The notes: generated from the sequence alone by a model not told the origin. Positions 1 through 7,812 are shown, numbered from the stretch's first letter. The stretch is 13,861 nt of DNA from Candidatus Heimdallarchaeota archaeon (GCA_021399405.1 JAAFKL010000101.1:1-13861), one strand, 5' to 3'. Program-made: numbers and translations.

Positions 1-9
1 AATTAAAGA

Positions 10-813
10 ATGAAATTAAGTAGAAGAGAATTCCTTAAAGTCGCAGGTGTTACTACTTCAGCGGCATTTCTGACTGGATCGACATTGTTATCCGGTGACG
101 AAAAATTGGTCGATGAAAGAGAGCGACCCTATGATCAGTGGAGAGCTGATTTTGATGCCCAATGGGGAATGGTTATTGACTTAGCTAAATGTGATGGCTG
201 TACAGATAAAGATGTCCCATTATGCACCCAAGCATGTATTACTGGGCATTACACCCCTGATGATCATGAATACATCAAGGTTTTCGAAATGCATCATGAA
301 GAATCAAAATCAACCACCTTTTTCCCCAGACCGTGTCAACAATGCAAAGAACCTCCATGTGTTCACGTTTGTCCTGTGAGTGCAGCATGGCAAAGGGATG
401 GAGATAATTTAACATTAATTGATCACGATAAATGTATTGGTTGCAGGTTATGTATGGCAGCATGCCCCTACGAGGTTCGATTTTTCTTTTGGGAAGAGAA
501 TCCCAAAGCAGCAGATATACCAGAAAGTGATTTTGAGAGGCAAATGCCATTTACACTTGTTAAAGATGTTGGTGTAACAGCCAAGTGTGAATTTTGCGGA
601 CTCCAGTTCGAAGGAAAGCTTCCACATTGTGTTTCATCTTGTGATGAAGGAGCATTGTATTTCGGAAATATACTGGAAAATGCCATGACAAATTCTGAAG
701 GTGAGACCATCATTCTTGACAAAACCTTAGAGGCGAGGGCTGGCTTCAGATGGAAAGAAGAGGAAAATACAAAACCAAGAGTTTTCTATTTACCTGATAC
801 GGAGGAGAAATAA
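10..813 (+). CDS. Tat-exported ferredoxin-like subunit with four [4Fe-4S] sites (DmsB/PsrB/TtrB type)
   Basis: This is probably the electron-transfer subunit of a respiratory oxidoreductase, working outside the membrane and passing electrons between the NrfD-like membrane subunit encoded next and a catalytic subunit. The N-terminus has a canonical twin-arginine motif (SRREFLK, residues 4-10) followed by a short hydrophobic stretch to about residue 28. Sixteen cysteines form four quartets: C61/C64/C72/C76, C109/C112/C117/C121, C142/C145/C148/C152 and C193/C196/C207/C211. The third is a classical CxxCxxCxxxC, and the pattern as a whole is that of four-cluster DmsB/PsrB-family subunits. The length of 267 aa is normal for the family. 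Its stop codon lies 1 nt before the next gene. A molybdopterin or MopB-like catalytic subunit would be expected upstream, outside the window, so the substrate cannot be named. Only nine bases precede the ATG, so its upstream signals are not visible. Confidence 0.93.
   Translation: MKLSRREFLKVAGVTTSAAFLTGSTLLSGDEKLVDERERPYDQWRADFDAQWGMVIDLAKCDGCTDKDVPLCTQACITGHYTPDDHEYIKVFEMHHEESKSTTFFPRPCQQCKEPPCVHVCPVSAAWQRDGDNLTLIDHDKCIGCRLCMAACPYEVRFFFWEENPKAADIPESDFERQMPFTLVKDVGVTAKCEFCGLQFEGKLPHCVSSCDEGALYFGNILENAMTNSEGETIILDKTLEARAGFRWKEEENTKPRVFYLPDTEEK
801..805 (+). promoter_or_regulatory. Shine-Dalgarno of the NrfD-like gene, inside the preceding gene's end
   Basis: GGAGG lies 9 nt before the ATG at 815, within the last codons of the iron-sulfur gene. 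The two genes should therefore be translated from one message, probably with coupling. Confidence 0.75.
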
Positions 814-814
814 T

Positions 815-2155
815 ATGGCAGTAGTAACTAAAGATCCAATTCAAGAGTTAACTGGAAGACAAATTGTCGAGAAATCAATGTTAGAAACGGGAAGAAAGAC
901 CAAAATATTGATGGTTATCCTGCTGTTGATCTTTTTGAAAGGTGTTTATGAGTATAATAGGCAATATAATGATGGTTTAGGAGTAACTGGATTAAATACA
1001 AAGGTCTTTTGGGGATTGTATATTACCAACTTTGTGTTTTTCATTGGTGTAAGTCATGCTGGAACTTTAATTTCAGCCATTTTGCGTGTAACCGGTGCAG
1101 ATTGGCGAACTCCAATAACAAGACTAGCAGAAGAAATTACAGTGTTAGCCTTAATTTTCGGTGCGATCTCTGTTTTTATTGACATGGGTCACTTGAATCG
1201 TGTGTTCAATGTTATTAGATATGGAAATATTGACAGTCCATTAGTGTGGGATTTCATTTCCATTACATTCTATCTCATAGGAAGTGCAATTTTCCTTTAT
1301 CTACCATTAATACCGGATTTTGCTTATTACCGAGATAATCTAGACGATAAATATCGAGTTAGAAAATTTTTCTATAGGATTTTAGCAATTGGTTGGGAAG
1401 GTACAGAAGAACAATACGAGATTTTAGAAAAGAATATCAAAAAGATGAGCTTTATTATTATCCCTGTTGCAGTATCAGTTCATACAGTTGTTTCTTGGAT
1501 TATGTCTATGATGTTTCGAACAGGTTGGAGTTCTACAATATTTGGACCATATTTCGTTGTAGGAGCCATATTTTCTGGTTTGGCAGCATTACTCACTGCA
1601 ATGATCTTGTTCACGACTTTTTACAATCTTCAGGTATACATCAAAAGAGAACATTTTATTTCTCTTTCAAAACTATTAGTAGTATTTGCTGCATTTTATG
1701 GGTATTTCACAGTCAGTGAGTATCTTACTGAAGCCTACAGAGGTGAAGAAGGAGCTTTGGATCTACTTAATCAAATATTTTATGGGACGTATGCTGGTCT
1801 CTTTTGGTATTTTGTACTTGGTGGATTATTAATACCAGTTCTATTGTTGATTGTTGCAATTTCAAATGATCAATTATCAGATAGAGTAACGTTAACACTA
1901 ATTCTCATTGCCACAGTGATGATTAATGTTGGAATGTGGATCAAGCGTTATTTAATCACAGTTCCTGCTCAAGCTCGACCTGCTGTTGATGAGGGATGGC
2001 ATTCATATACGCCAAATAGTGTAGAAATATGGATTTTTGCTGCTCAATTATCAGGATTTGTATTCTTATATATTCTGCTAAGCAAATTAGTTCCAGTTAT
2101 CTCATTATGGGAAGTAGAACATGAAGAAGAATTAGCAAAAGAAAAATCTCAGTAA
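815..2155 (+). CDS. NrfD/PsrC-family polytopic quinone-interacting subunit, ActC-like
   Basis: This integral membrane subunit is expected to exchange electrons with the membrane quinone pool and to anchor the exported iron-sulfur subunit encoded just upstream. About ten transmembrane helices can be read, near residues 30-47, 63-90, 102-127, 140-169, 209-232, 243-272, 281-305, 318-350, 357-381 and 403-433. Ten helices is the layout of long NrfD proteins such as ActC of alternative complex III, rather than the eight of PsrC. Two stretches recall ActC: a SHAGTLISAILR segment at the end of helix 2, followed by a conserved RLAEE, and GMWIKR in helix 9. The length of 446 aa fits. The gene follows its partner with a 1-nt gap and a strong Shine-Dalgarno. 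Membership of the NrfD superfamily is secure. Whether the complex is an alternative-complex-III relative or a molybdoenzyme reductase is unresolved, because no catalytic or cytochrome subunit is in view. Confidence 0.9.
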   Translation: MAVVTKDPIQELTGRQIVEKSMLETGRKTKILMVILLLIFLKGVYEYNRQYNDGLGVTGLNTKVFWGLYITNFVFFIGVSHAGTLISAILRVTGADWRTPITRLAEEITVLALIFGAISVFIDMGHLNRVFNVIRYGNIDSPLVWDFISITFYLIGSAIFLYLPLIPDFAYYRDNLDDKYRVRKFFYRILAIGWEGTEEQYEILEKNIKKMSFIIIPVAVSVHTVVSWIMSMMFRTGWSSTIFGPYFVVGAIFSGLAALLTAMILFTTFYNLQVYIKREHFISLSKLLVVFAAFYGYFTVSEYLTEAYRGEEGALDLLNQIFYGTYAGLFWYFVLGGLLIPVLLLIVAISNDQLSDRVTLTLILIATVMINVGMWIKRYLITVPAQARPAVDEGWHSYTPNSVEIWIFAAQLSGFVFLYILLSKLVPVISLWEVEHEEELAKEKSQ

Positions 2156-2213
2156 AATAAAAGCTTCAAAAATTTCAAGTGAAAAACATTAAATTCCAAA
2201 TCTAAGTTTACAC

Positions 2214-2223
2214 AAATATACTA
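2214..2223 (+). promoter_or_regulatory. Possible TATA box of the HEAT-repeat gene
   Basis: AAATATACTA lies about 25-34 nt before the ATG at 2248, close to the spacing of an archaeal TATA box for a nearly leaderless transcript. It sits in the 92-nt gap after the NrfD gene and suggests separate transcription of the HEAT-repeat gene. The surroundings are uniformly AT-rich, so chance occurrence is quite possible. Confidence 0.3.
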
Positions 2224-2247
2224 CAGTTAATTTAATCTAAATTACCG

Positions 2248-2946
2248 ATGGTTAGTTCACCTATTTATTCAGTAGAAGAGTTAAAACAAATGATAAGCTC
2301 CGATAATATTGAAGAGAGAGGAACAGCTGCGAGAAGGATATGGACAGATTGGAATCTATATGACAAAGATGATGAATTCTTTCAATTAGAAACCTTAATT
2401 TTGGACTTATTAAAAAATGAAACTGCTGGAAGGAATACCTGGCATTATATGATTAGTTTAGGTCTAATGAATTCTGAAGATGCAATTGAAGAGATAGTTA
2501 ATAAATTAGATAGTTCGAATGAAGAAAACATAAGGGGATTCGCTGCGGACGCATTGGGCAGATATAAAATAAATCAACTAAATAATGATACCCTTGAATT
2601 ATTATGGAATTTAGCTGAGTTTGATCCGTCTCTTGTTGTAAGAGTAAATTCTATCCGTGCATGCACTAATCAGTACAAACAAACCAAAAACGAAATAATT
2701 AGCAAACGCTTGTTTAATCTTTTAGAATCGCAGGATCATAGTGCAGTACAAACGACAATCTTACAACAAATAGGCGAAATTGGTAGTTTAATTTTAGTAC
2801 CTGATCTGATCCATATAATGATCACAAGAAGAACTGAATTAGATAAAAAAATGGCCGGCATCACATTAGACAGTATAGCGAAAGCTAATGGTTTTCATAA
2901 TCGAGAAGATCTCTTAAAATTAGTCAATGAAAATATTAAGGATTGA
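2248..2946 (+). CDS. HEAT-repeat protein
   Basis: This is a soluble, all-helical protein of 232 aa with no signal peptide or membrane segment, so it is probably cytoplasmic. Repeated helical pairs typical of HEAT/PBS-lyase repeats can be seen around residues 76-107 (ending in RGFAADALGRY), 115-143 (DPSLVVRVNSIRA) and 164-191 (a QTTILQQIGEIGS helix followed by a valine-proline turn). Such repeats usually form curved protein-binding scaffolds and carry no catalytic residues. It follows the NrfD gene by 92 nt on the same strand, so it may be co-transcribed or have its own promoter. A role as an assembly factor for the neighbouring oxidoreductase is only a guess from position. No Shine-Dalgarno is evident before the ATG. 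Confidence 0.8.
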   Translation: MVSSPIYSVEELKQMISSDNIEERGTAARRIWTDWNLYDKDDEFFQLETLILDLLKNETAGRNTWHYMISLGLMNSEDAIEEIVNKLDSSNEENIRGFAADALGRYKINQLNNDTLELLWNLAEFDPSLVVRVNSIRACTNQYKQTKNEIISKRLFNLLESQDHSAVQTTILQQIGEIGSLILVPDLIHIMITRRTELDKKMAGITLDSIAKANGFHNREDLLKLVNENIKD

Positions 2947-3049
2947 ATCAATCGATTGTCCCAACTTTACATTACTTTAGATACAATTTAGTATGTTTAT
3001 CATTTTTTATCAACCAATTACCCATATATCAATTTATATTACTTATTTT

Positions 3050-3070
3050 TGTATAGCAATTTACTATACA
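3050..3070. repeat. Inverted repeat (7-bp arms, 7-nt spacer) in an AT-rich gap
   Basis: TGTATAG and CTATACA flank a 7-nt spacer. It lies in the non-coding stretch 2947-3231, roughly 160 nt before the surface-protein ATG. It could be an operator or a transcript hairpin. The rest of that gap is AT-rich sequence with T-runs near 3003-3008 and 3045-3050 that could end the HEAT-repeat transcript; nothing else was recognised in it. Confidence 0.35.
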
Positions 3071-3231
3071 CTGAATATTAAAGGATTTTTCATATATTTA
3101 CACAGTGATTCATACATCATATTGGCTATCCTCTTAATTTATATATGAATAAAACGTAGTAATCATACCTAAAAATAATTATTATAACTATTAATAATAT
3201 ACTAATTATTTTTAATTGGTGGAAAATATTA

Positions 3232-4173
3232 ATGAAAAAAATAATTACAGCGATGTTATTGGTAATTTTCCTCACTTCAACCTCTATGGTTACAGGTGCA
3301 AATGTAAAATATACCAATTACAAACTTGATGGAACAATCACAATCGACGGTGAGATCGGAGATTGGGCAGATATAGACGCCCAAACAGTAACTCTAAAAG
3401 CAGCAAGGGTTGAGGCTGATGGCAATACACCTTTCACTGCAGATTTCTACTCAACACACGATGCTTCAAGTATATATTTCCTAATTGTAGTCAAAGCTGA
3501 CCCTTACTACTTCTACAATCTTGATACTGGTATAAGTCACAGAAACGCACCCGCACTAGGGATAGCATTTCCAATTGATGATGGAGCTTTAGCTCAATAT
3601 ATGGGTGGAACCGACAGGGATACCACTGAAAATATTGAATTACTTACTGGTGAAGTTGATATATTGCACTGGGAACTTGATACCGATCATGGTGTTAAAA
3701 CAAGCGGAACCAAAAATACCACCGCTGGTGCAAGTTTTGGTGATGGTGTTGCCAATCTTGATGATGAATATGCTAGAACCGCTGAAGATAGACATGATGA
3801 TAATGATCAAGCAACATCTGAAAATTCATGGGCTGCTTCTTGGAGTTTTACTGGTGGTTACGCAGCCAATGGTACAGCTGGTGATTGGGTTTTTGAACTT
3901 TCCAGAGATTTAGTAACAGGAGATATTCATGATGCCTCTTTTGCAGAAGATGAGACCATTGAAGTTGCTTTAGCATATTGGTCACCTAATGAAACATCTG
4001 AAAACAAATGGACTGAGGATGGTCACTATGTTAACTATGATAATGTTCTTGAAATGACATTAGACAGTGCCACTGGACCAGAAAGCGATGATGGGTTCCT
4101 ACCTGGATTTGGATTATATGCTGGTTTAGCTGGGTTATTAATTGCTGCTACAATCTTGAAGAAAAGAAGATAA
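3232..4173 (+). CDS. Surface protein with ethylbenzene-dehydrogenase-type (DOMON-like) domain and PGF-type C-terminal anchor
   Basis: This is a predicted extracellular, membrane-attached protein. Residues 1-23 form a Sec signal peptide (MKK, hydrophobic core, small residues before N24). The mature part reads like the heme-binding gamma-subunit family of ethylbenzene dehydrogenase and relatives: a DGTITIDGEIGDW opening (33-45), an exposed beta-rich domain, a VDILHWE segment (142-148) at the place of the family's vDIWhW motif, then a DWVFELSRDL segment (218-227) and an AxAYW strand (246-250). Family members typically bind heme b; the axial ligands here could not be assigned. The C-terminus (about 282-313) has an acidic linker, LPGF, a hydrophobic helix and a KKRR tail, the layout of archaeosortase-type PGF-CTERM sorting signals. 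GGTGG at 3218-3222, 9 nt before the ATG, supports the start. Position suggests it may be an electron partner of the exported iron-sulfur module upstream; that is inference. Confidence 0.78.
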   Translation: MKKIITAMLLVIFLTSTSMVTGANVKYTNYKLDGTITIDGEIGDWADIDAQTVTLKAARVEADGNTPFTADFYSTHDASSIYFLIVVKADPYYFYNLDTGISHRNAPALGIAFPIDDGALAQYMGGTDRDTTENIELLTGEVDILHWELDTDHGVKTSGTKNTTAGASFGDGVANLDDEYARTAEDRHDDNDQATSENSWAASWSFTGGYAANGTAGDWVFELSRDLVTGDIHDASFAEDETIEVALAYWSPNETSENKWTEDGHYVNYDNVLEMTLDSATGPESDDGFLPGFGLYAGLAGLLIAATILKKRR

Positions 4174-4233
4174 AACCATCTCTACTATAAATATATTAAA
4201 TAATTACTAATAATTTAATTTTAACAAATAATA

Positions 4234-4776
4234 TCATTTATCTGAAATTGAATTAGATTTATTTTTCATAATATCTCGAATCTCATCCATTGTAAACTTA
4301 TTTTTTTCGAGCAGCACGTAGTTTTTCAAAGCATTACGAACAACATTAACCAATTTCTCAGCAGCCGTGAATACTTGTAATTTGATTGCAGTAAGATGTA
4401 TTGCAACAGCAAAGTTTGGATTTACCCTCGCAAAGTATATATCAAATTCATCAAAAACGAGATGACCTAAGCCTTTATACTCAATTTCTTCACTTAATTG
4501 TTTGAAATACTCTTTCGGATTTAATGATTGAACTACTGATCCAATCTCAGTTAATTTTTGGAATTCTTCATTAGATTTCGAAATTACAAAAGGCTGAGTT
4601 CCATCAATTGAAACAATAGATAATCCCTTAACATCATTTTCATTTTTTAAAACATTAATAACTTCATTATTTAATGTATCTAATGTATCTGGACCTAGAT
4701 TCAAATGATCGGGGAGAAACTCAAAGACAAAATCAATCTTTCTAGTTGATCTAAACTGTCGATTGAGATCTGACAT
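4234..4776 (-). CDS. Roadblock/longin-type domain protein
   Basis: This is a small cytoplasmic protein of 180 aa resembling roadblock/LC7 proteins, which in eukaryotes and bacteria bind small GTPases and are expanded in Asgard archaea. Residues 46-135 show the expected alternation: a strand GLSIVSIDG (51-59) with the typical variable-domain turn, strand PFVIS, a long helix (68-98), strand GHLVFDE (104-110), strand IYFARV (113-118), strand FAVAIHL (122-128), then a long final helix (131-157). There is no signal peptide and no membrane segment. The charged tail after residue 158 is unlike a minimal roadblock protein. The gene follows the second MttB-like gene on the same strand after 98 nt containing a T-run, so it is probably a separate transcript. 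No partner GTPase is in the window. The assignment rests on fold pattern, not on invariant residues. Confidence 0.62.
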   Translation of the reverse strand: MSDLNRQFRSTRKIDFVFEFLPDHLNLGPDTLDTLNNEVINVLKNENDVKGLSIVSIDGTQPFVISKSNEEFQKLTEIGSVVQSLNPKEYFKQLSEEIEYKGLGHLVFDEFDIYFARVNPNFAVAIHLTAIKLQVFTAAEKLVNVVRNALKNYVLLEKNKFTMDEIRDIMKNKSNSISDK

Positions 4777-4822
4777 CCTAATTCGAAATTGAAGGTGTTA
4801 CTAATTAATGTAGATTTAATAA

Positions 4823-4845
4823 CAAGTAAGAATGAAAAAAAACTA
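4823..4845 (-). terminator. T-rich terminator of the methyltransferase operon
   Basis: On the minus strand the gap after the second MttB-like gene contains eight consecutive T (4842-4835), followed by more T-rich sequence. Archaeal intrinsic termination depends mainly on such T-runs, so this probably separates the methyltransferase operon from the roadblock gene. Confidence 0.45.
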
Positions 4846-4874
4846 GTTAATGAGAAGAATTACCAGTCAAGAAA

Positions 4875-6302
4875 TTAATCTATGTTAACCAATTTGTATC
4901 CGGTTTCCTTCATAATATCTGTAAGTTGTGATTTCAATGAATGGCTAATGGTTTCAGAGTAGCTTTCTAAATATGCATTTTTCGAAGCTCTTGCTCGATC
5001 GACAATATTTAATCCACCTACATCTTCACCCACTCCCCTATCTACAAGATTTGAAGGGAAATAATTTTCCTTTCTATAAGTGCTTCTGGTGGTTTTATGT
5101 GTCAAAAATTGGCGATTATCTTCATAATTATTCAAAATGTCCACTGTGTTTATGTTTTCATAATCGGTAATTCCTTGTCTTAACCTATTCGTCATGCCAA
5201 TAATATCATTATCAATGATCATTTTTTCAATTGAAAAAGCAGATTGGAAATTAATCATTCCAGCCCCTACAATAACATTCAATCCAGATACAGTAGCTAA
5301 ATTAAGACCGAATCCTGTTTCAAATCCAGATTGGAAATCCAATGATTTTGAATCAGACAATCCCGTATAACCATGTGTAGGTAAATCAAGAGATTTTCCC
5401 ACTTGCGAATAAGCAGAAGTCATCATCATACTCTCGATTGCGCCAATTGGTGTCGTGCCTTTCTGCATATCAAATACGGACGAAGAACCACCCCAAATTA
5501 CTGGCGAACCGGATTTAGCGAGTTGAGATATAACAATTCCTGATAAAATTTCAGCTGTATGGATGACTGTAGCACTAAACATACTTGCGGGTGTATTAGC
5601 ACCCATCATAGGCATTGAAATAATATCTGAAGGTATTGATGCCTCTGCTGCATCAATCAAGCTTTGGCATGTGAGATCACTCCAGTTCAAGGGTGATGTT
5701 GTACTAGCATCAAAGATGGCCAATGGTTGCTCTTTTAGTTTAATTTCGTCACCTCGAACACTTACCAATAATTTCTTCATCCATTCAAATGATTCTTTTC
5801 TAAAGGTCCCTGTAATGATGGGTTTTGTACTATAAATTAATGAAAGATATAAGCGATATAGATCTGAGATTTGCGAGTCGATATCGTTAGAGATCATGGC
5901 TGTGCTTTGTAATTTAAGATTGTCCAGTTGATCCACGACTTTAACATAATCAATGTAATCTTTCGATATGGGTTTCCGAAATTTTGCGGTTTTACCATCA
6001 AGAATAAGTAAAGCAGTGGAACCAGGAACGAAAAAAGAAGTGTCTTTAGAAATTTTAGTCACTTTAGAATTATCTCGATCATACATCTGAATAGACTTAG
6101 GTGTGGATTTTACTGATTTTTTTATTAGATCGATTGGAATTTTTACCCAGCCATTTTGGTTATCCAAACCCTCATTACTAAATAAATTCAAACATTGTTC
6201 ATTTTCTATGAATACACCTTTCGAATCTAAGATTTCAAACGCCTGTGATATTATACTATCAATTTGTACATGATCAAGAATTTTAAATGTTGGTACAGTC
6301 AT
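4875..6302 (-). CDS. Non-pyrrolysine MttB-family corrinoid methyltransferase (paralogue 1)
   Basis: This is a methyltransferase of the trimethylamine/betaine family (COG5598), expected to move a methyl group from a quaternary or tertiary amine to the cob(I)alamin of a corrinoid protein. At 475 aa it has full family length with no in-frame amber codon, so it is not a pyrrolysine enzyme and its substrate is more likely a betaine-like quaternary amine than trimethylamine. Family landmarks include IFDASTTSPL near residues 196-205, a GANTPASM segment near 233-240 at the glycine-rich position, DSKSLDFQSGFETG near 317-330, and an IIDNDIIG segment near 360. The start is supported by AGGAG 8 nt upstream, which overlaps the stop of the activation-domain gene; the genes are 4 nt apart. 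It closes the operon that also encodes the corrinoid and homocysteine methyltransferase proteins. It is clearly diverged from the other MttB-like protein in the window, so the two may use different methyl donors. Confidence 0.88.
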   Translation of the reverse strand: MTVPTFKILDHVQIDSIISQAFEILDSKGVFIENEQCLNLFSNEGLDNQNGWVKIPIDLIKKSVKSTPKSIQMYDRDNSKVTKISKDTSFFVPGSTALLILDGKTAKFRKPISKDYIDYVKVVDQLDNLKLQSTAMISNDIDSQISDLYRLYLSLIYSTKPIITGTFRKESFEWMKKLLVSVRGDEIKLKEQPLAIFDASTTSPLNWSDLTCQSLIDAAEASIPSDIISMPMMGANTPASMFSATVIHTAEILSGIVISQLAKSGSPVIWGGSSSVFDMQKGTTPIGAIESMMMTSAYSQVGKSLDLPTHGYTGLSDSKSLDFQSGFETGFGLNLATVSGLNVIVGAGMINFQSAFSIEKMIIDNDIIGMTNRLRQGITDYENINTVDILNNYEDNRQFLTHKTTRSTYRKENYFPSNLVDRGVGEDVGGLNIVDRARASKNAYLESYSETISHSLKSQLTDIMKETGYKLVNID

Positions 6303-6306
6303 TAAA

Positions 6307-6933
6307 TCATCTCCTGTGAGGGCAGTTTTCTTTACTGCAAGTTTTACATCGATTGATAAAACTAAGACCTAGATTGATGGCAAAGGATACACTCTTTATT
6401 GGTTTCATCATAAATTGAGATGTTAGTTGTACACCTATATCATTATCTGATTCCGCTCCCAATTTATCAAAAATAAGAGTTTGATCACTTAAGGGGGCAT
6501 CACAATAACCAGGGCTATAACGCATAGAGGGGACCAATTTTAGGCCTTCAGCATCAGTTTTGATAAGATCATTTACATAATCTGCTACCGTGTCTGCAGC
6601 TACAGATCCGATTGCGTCTAAAATAACTCCTTTTACTAACTCTCCATTTTGTAGAAAGTTTTGGGTCTGTTTGGGTAAATCTTCACCTATAGTACAAATC
6701 GCAAAACCAATCTGTAGTGCTTGTTCAAAATACGGTTTGTCTGGTAGATCTTTTTTTTCAAAAATATTGTAAACACCTGTTGGATTCATAAGATTATCTG
6801 CAAGATATAACATTTCATCAATTTGTTTGTTTAACTTCTCACTTGGGTGTTTTTTGGTTCGCCTTGACTTAGATAATCTTTCGATTATATCCTTTCGATC
6901 CAATGTTATATTATTGAAGTTCACCACTTTCAT
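6307..6933 (-). CDS. Stand-alone MetH-type activation-domain protein
   Basis: This protein matches the vitamin-B12-dependent methionine synthase activation domain, which in MetH binds S-adenosylmethionine and remethylates the cobalamin after it oxidises to the inactive cob(II) state. Characteristic segments are RYSPGY (138-143) followed by CDAPLSDQ, an IGVQLTSQFMMKPIKSVS stretch (166-183), and a C-terminal cysteine cluster C196/C199/C204 followed by PHRR, as seen in stand-alone members that accompany corrinoid methyltransferases. It is 208 aa, as expected for a free-standing copy. It lies between the homocysteine methyltransferase gene (4-nt gap) and the second MttB-like gene (4-nt gap), with Shine-Dalgarno sequences overlapping both stop codons. 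A role in repairing or reducing the corrinoid protein of this operon is the natural inference. No RamA-like ATP-dependent activase gene is present in the window. Confidence 0.85.
   Translation of the reverse strand: MKVVNFNNITLDRKDIIERLSKSRRTKKHPSEKLNKQIDEMLYLADNLMNPTGVYNIFEKKDLPDKPYFEQALQIGFAICTIGEDLPKQTQNFLQNGELVKGVILDAIGSVAADTVADYVNDLIKTDAEGLKLVPSMRYSPGYCDAPLSDQTLIFDKLGAESDNDIGVQLTSQFMMKPIKSVSFAINLGLSFINRCKTCSKENCPHRR
6311..6315 (-). promoter_or_regulatory. Coupled Shine-Dalgarno for MttB paralogue 1
   Basis: AGGAG on the minus strand lies 8 nt before the ATG at 6302, just ahead of the TGA stop of the activation-domain gene. This indicates tight translational coupling within the operon. 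Confidence 0.7.
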
Positions 6934-6936
6934 ATA

Positions 6937-6943
6937 ATCACCT
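6937..6943 (-). promoter_or_regulatory. Coupled Shine-Dalgarno for the activation-domain gene
   Basis: AGGTGAT, a strong match to the anti-Shine-Dalgarno, contains the TGA stop of the homocysteine methyltransferase gene and precedes the ATG at 6933 by only a few bases. Confidence 0.72.
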
Positions 6944-7777
6944 TTTGATTAGCTCACTAGCTTCATGAATATGTTCAGGACTAGACCCACAACAACCCCC
7001 AACTATGCTTGCACCGAGGTCAACCATTTGTTTCAGGTTTTCTGCAAATTCCTTCGGAGTTTCAGGATAAATCACCTCACCATTATGGATTTTTGGTTGA
7101 CCGGCATTTGGTTGAAAAATTAATGGAAGATTTGTAGATCCAATAGTTTCCTTACATAATTGAACCATCTGTGCACTATCTAAAGTACAATTCGCACCGA
7201 CAATATCAGCCCCAGCTCCTTCCAGGGTCGAAAAACTAGAAGATGGATTATTTCCCATAATAGTAAAAAATCCTTTTTTCTTTAGATCAAATGTCATAGA
7301 AGCAATGATCATTACGTTCTGATCTATTGTTCTAACGGCTTTTACAGCTGCAATTGCCTCCCTAAGATCACTCATAGTTTCGATTAATATGGCATCTACA
7401 CTTTCGTTAATCAGATGAGTAGCTTGAATTTTGAAACTTTCAAATAATCCATGTTCTGTTATTTTTCCCATTGGTGGCAAAAATAACCCAGTTGGTCCAA
7501 TATCACCAATCACAAATTGATTGGAATTGGTCGCAATTCTTGCATTTACAACTGCATTGGAAACAAGCTCCTTTGTCCGTTCTTTGATATTTGATTCATT
7601 TAGACGTAATGGAGTTCCCCCAAAGGTATTGGTCAGTACTGCATCCGCACCATTGTTTAGATAAGAGAGGTGGATCTCTTGAACATCACTTGCTCTTTCA
7701 ACATTCCACAATTCCGGAACATCGCCGGATACCATCCCTTTCGCAATCAAAAGAGATCCCATAGCACCATCAAACAA
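6938..7777 (-). CDS. Homocysteine S-methyltransferase domain protein (MetH N-terminal type)
   Basis: This is expected to transfer a methyl group from methyl-corrinoid to homocysteine, making methionine. Counting from the TTG at 7777, it shows FDGAMGS (2-8), LTNTFGGTP (48-56), GDIGPTG (91-97), ETMSDL (133-138), the first zinc cysteine C197 in GANC, and the C262-C263 pair in GGCCGSSPEH. These three cysteines are the zinc ligands that activate homocysteine in this family. The IGPTG, PNAG and GGCCG contexts resemble the first module of cobalamin-dependent MetH more than S-methylmethionine enzymes. The start is unusual. Beginning at TTG would cut the first beta strand, and no ATG or GTG occurs between an in-frame TGA (7819-7817) and that TTG. 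Coding probably extends to an ATT at 7813, which overlaps the stop of the corrinoid gene by one base and has GGGG 10 nt upstream. That adds a helix and strand (FRELVKRRPVL) where family members have one. Confidence 0.88.
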   Translation of the reverse strand: MFDGAMGSLLIAKGMVSGDVPELWNVERASDVQEIHLSYLNNGADAVLTNTFGGTPLRLNESNIKERTKELVSNAVVNARIATNSNQFVIGDIGPTGLFLPPMGKITEHGLFESFKIQATHLINESVDAILIETMSDLREAIAAVKAVRTIDQNVMIIASMTFDLKKKGFFTIMGNNPSSSFSTLEGAGADIVGANCTLDSAQMVQLCKETIGSTNLPLIFQPNAGQPKIHNGEVIYPETPKEFAENLKQMVDLGASIVGGCCGSSPEHIHEASELIKR

Positions 7778-7812
7778 TACTGGTCTTCTTTTAACTAACT
7801 CTCTAAAATTAA

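Noticed and set aside
1393..1719. A 108-codon frame inside the NrfD-like gene
   Set aside because: It is an out-of-frame reading of the membrane protein, rich in Ser, Tyr and Cys from shifted hydrophobic codons, without its own ribosome binding site.
2947..3231. Possible small RNA or tRNA gene in the AT-rich gap
   Set aside because: No cloverleaf, GTTC-like T-arm or GC-rich stem typical of structured RNA in an AT-rich genome was found.
5563..5835. Open reading frame of about 90 codons on the plus strand
   Set aside because: It lies wholly inside the well-supported MttB paralogue 1 on the other strand and its peptide shows no recognisable domain.
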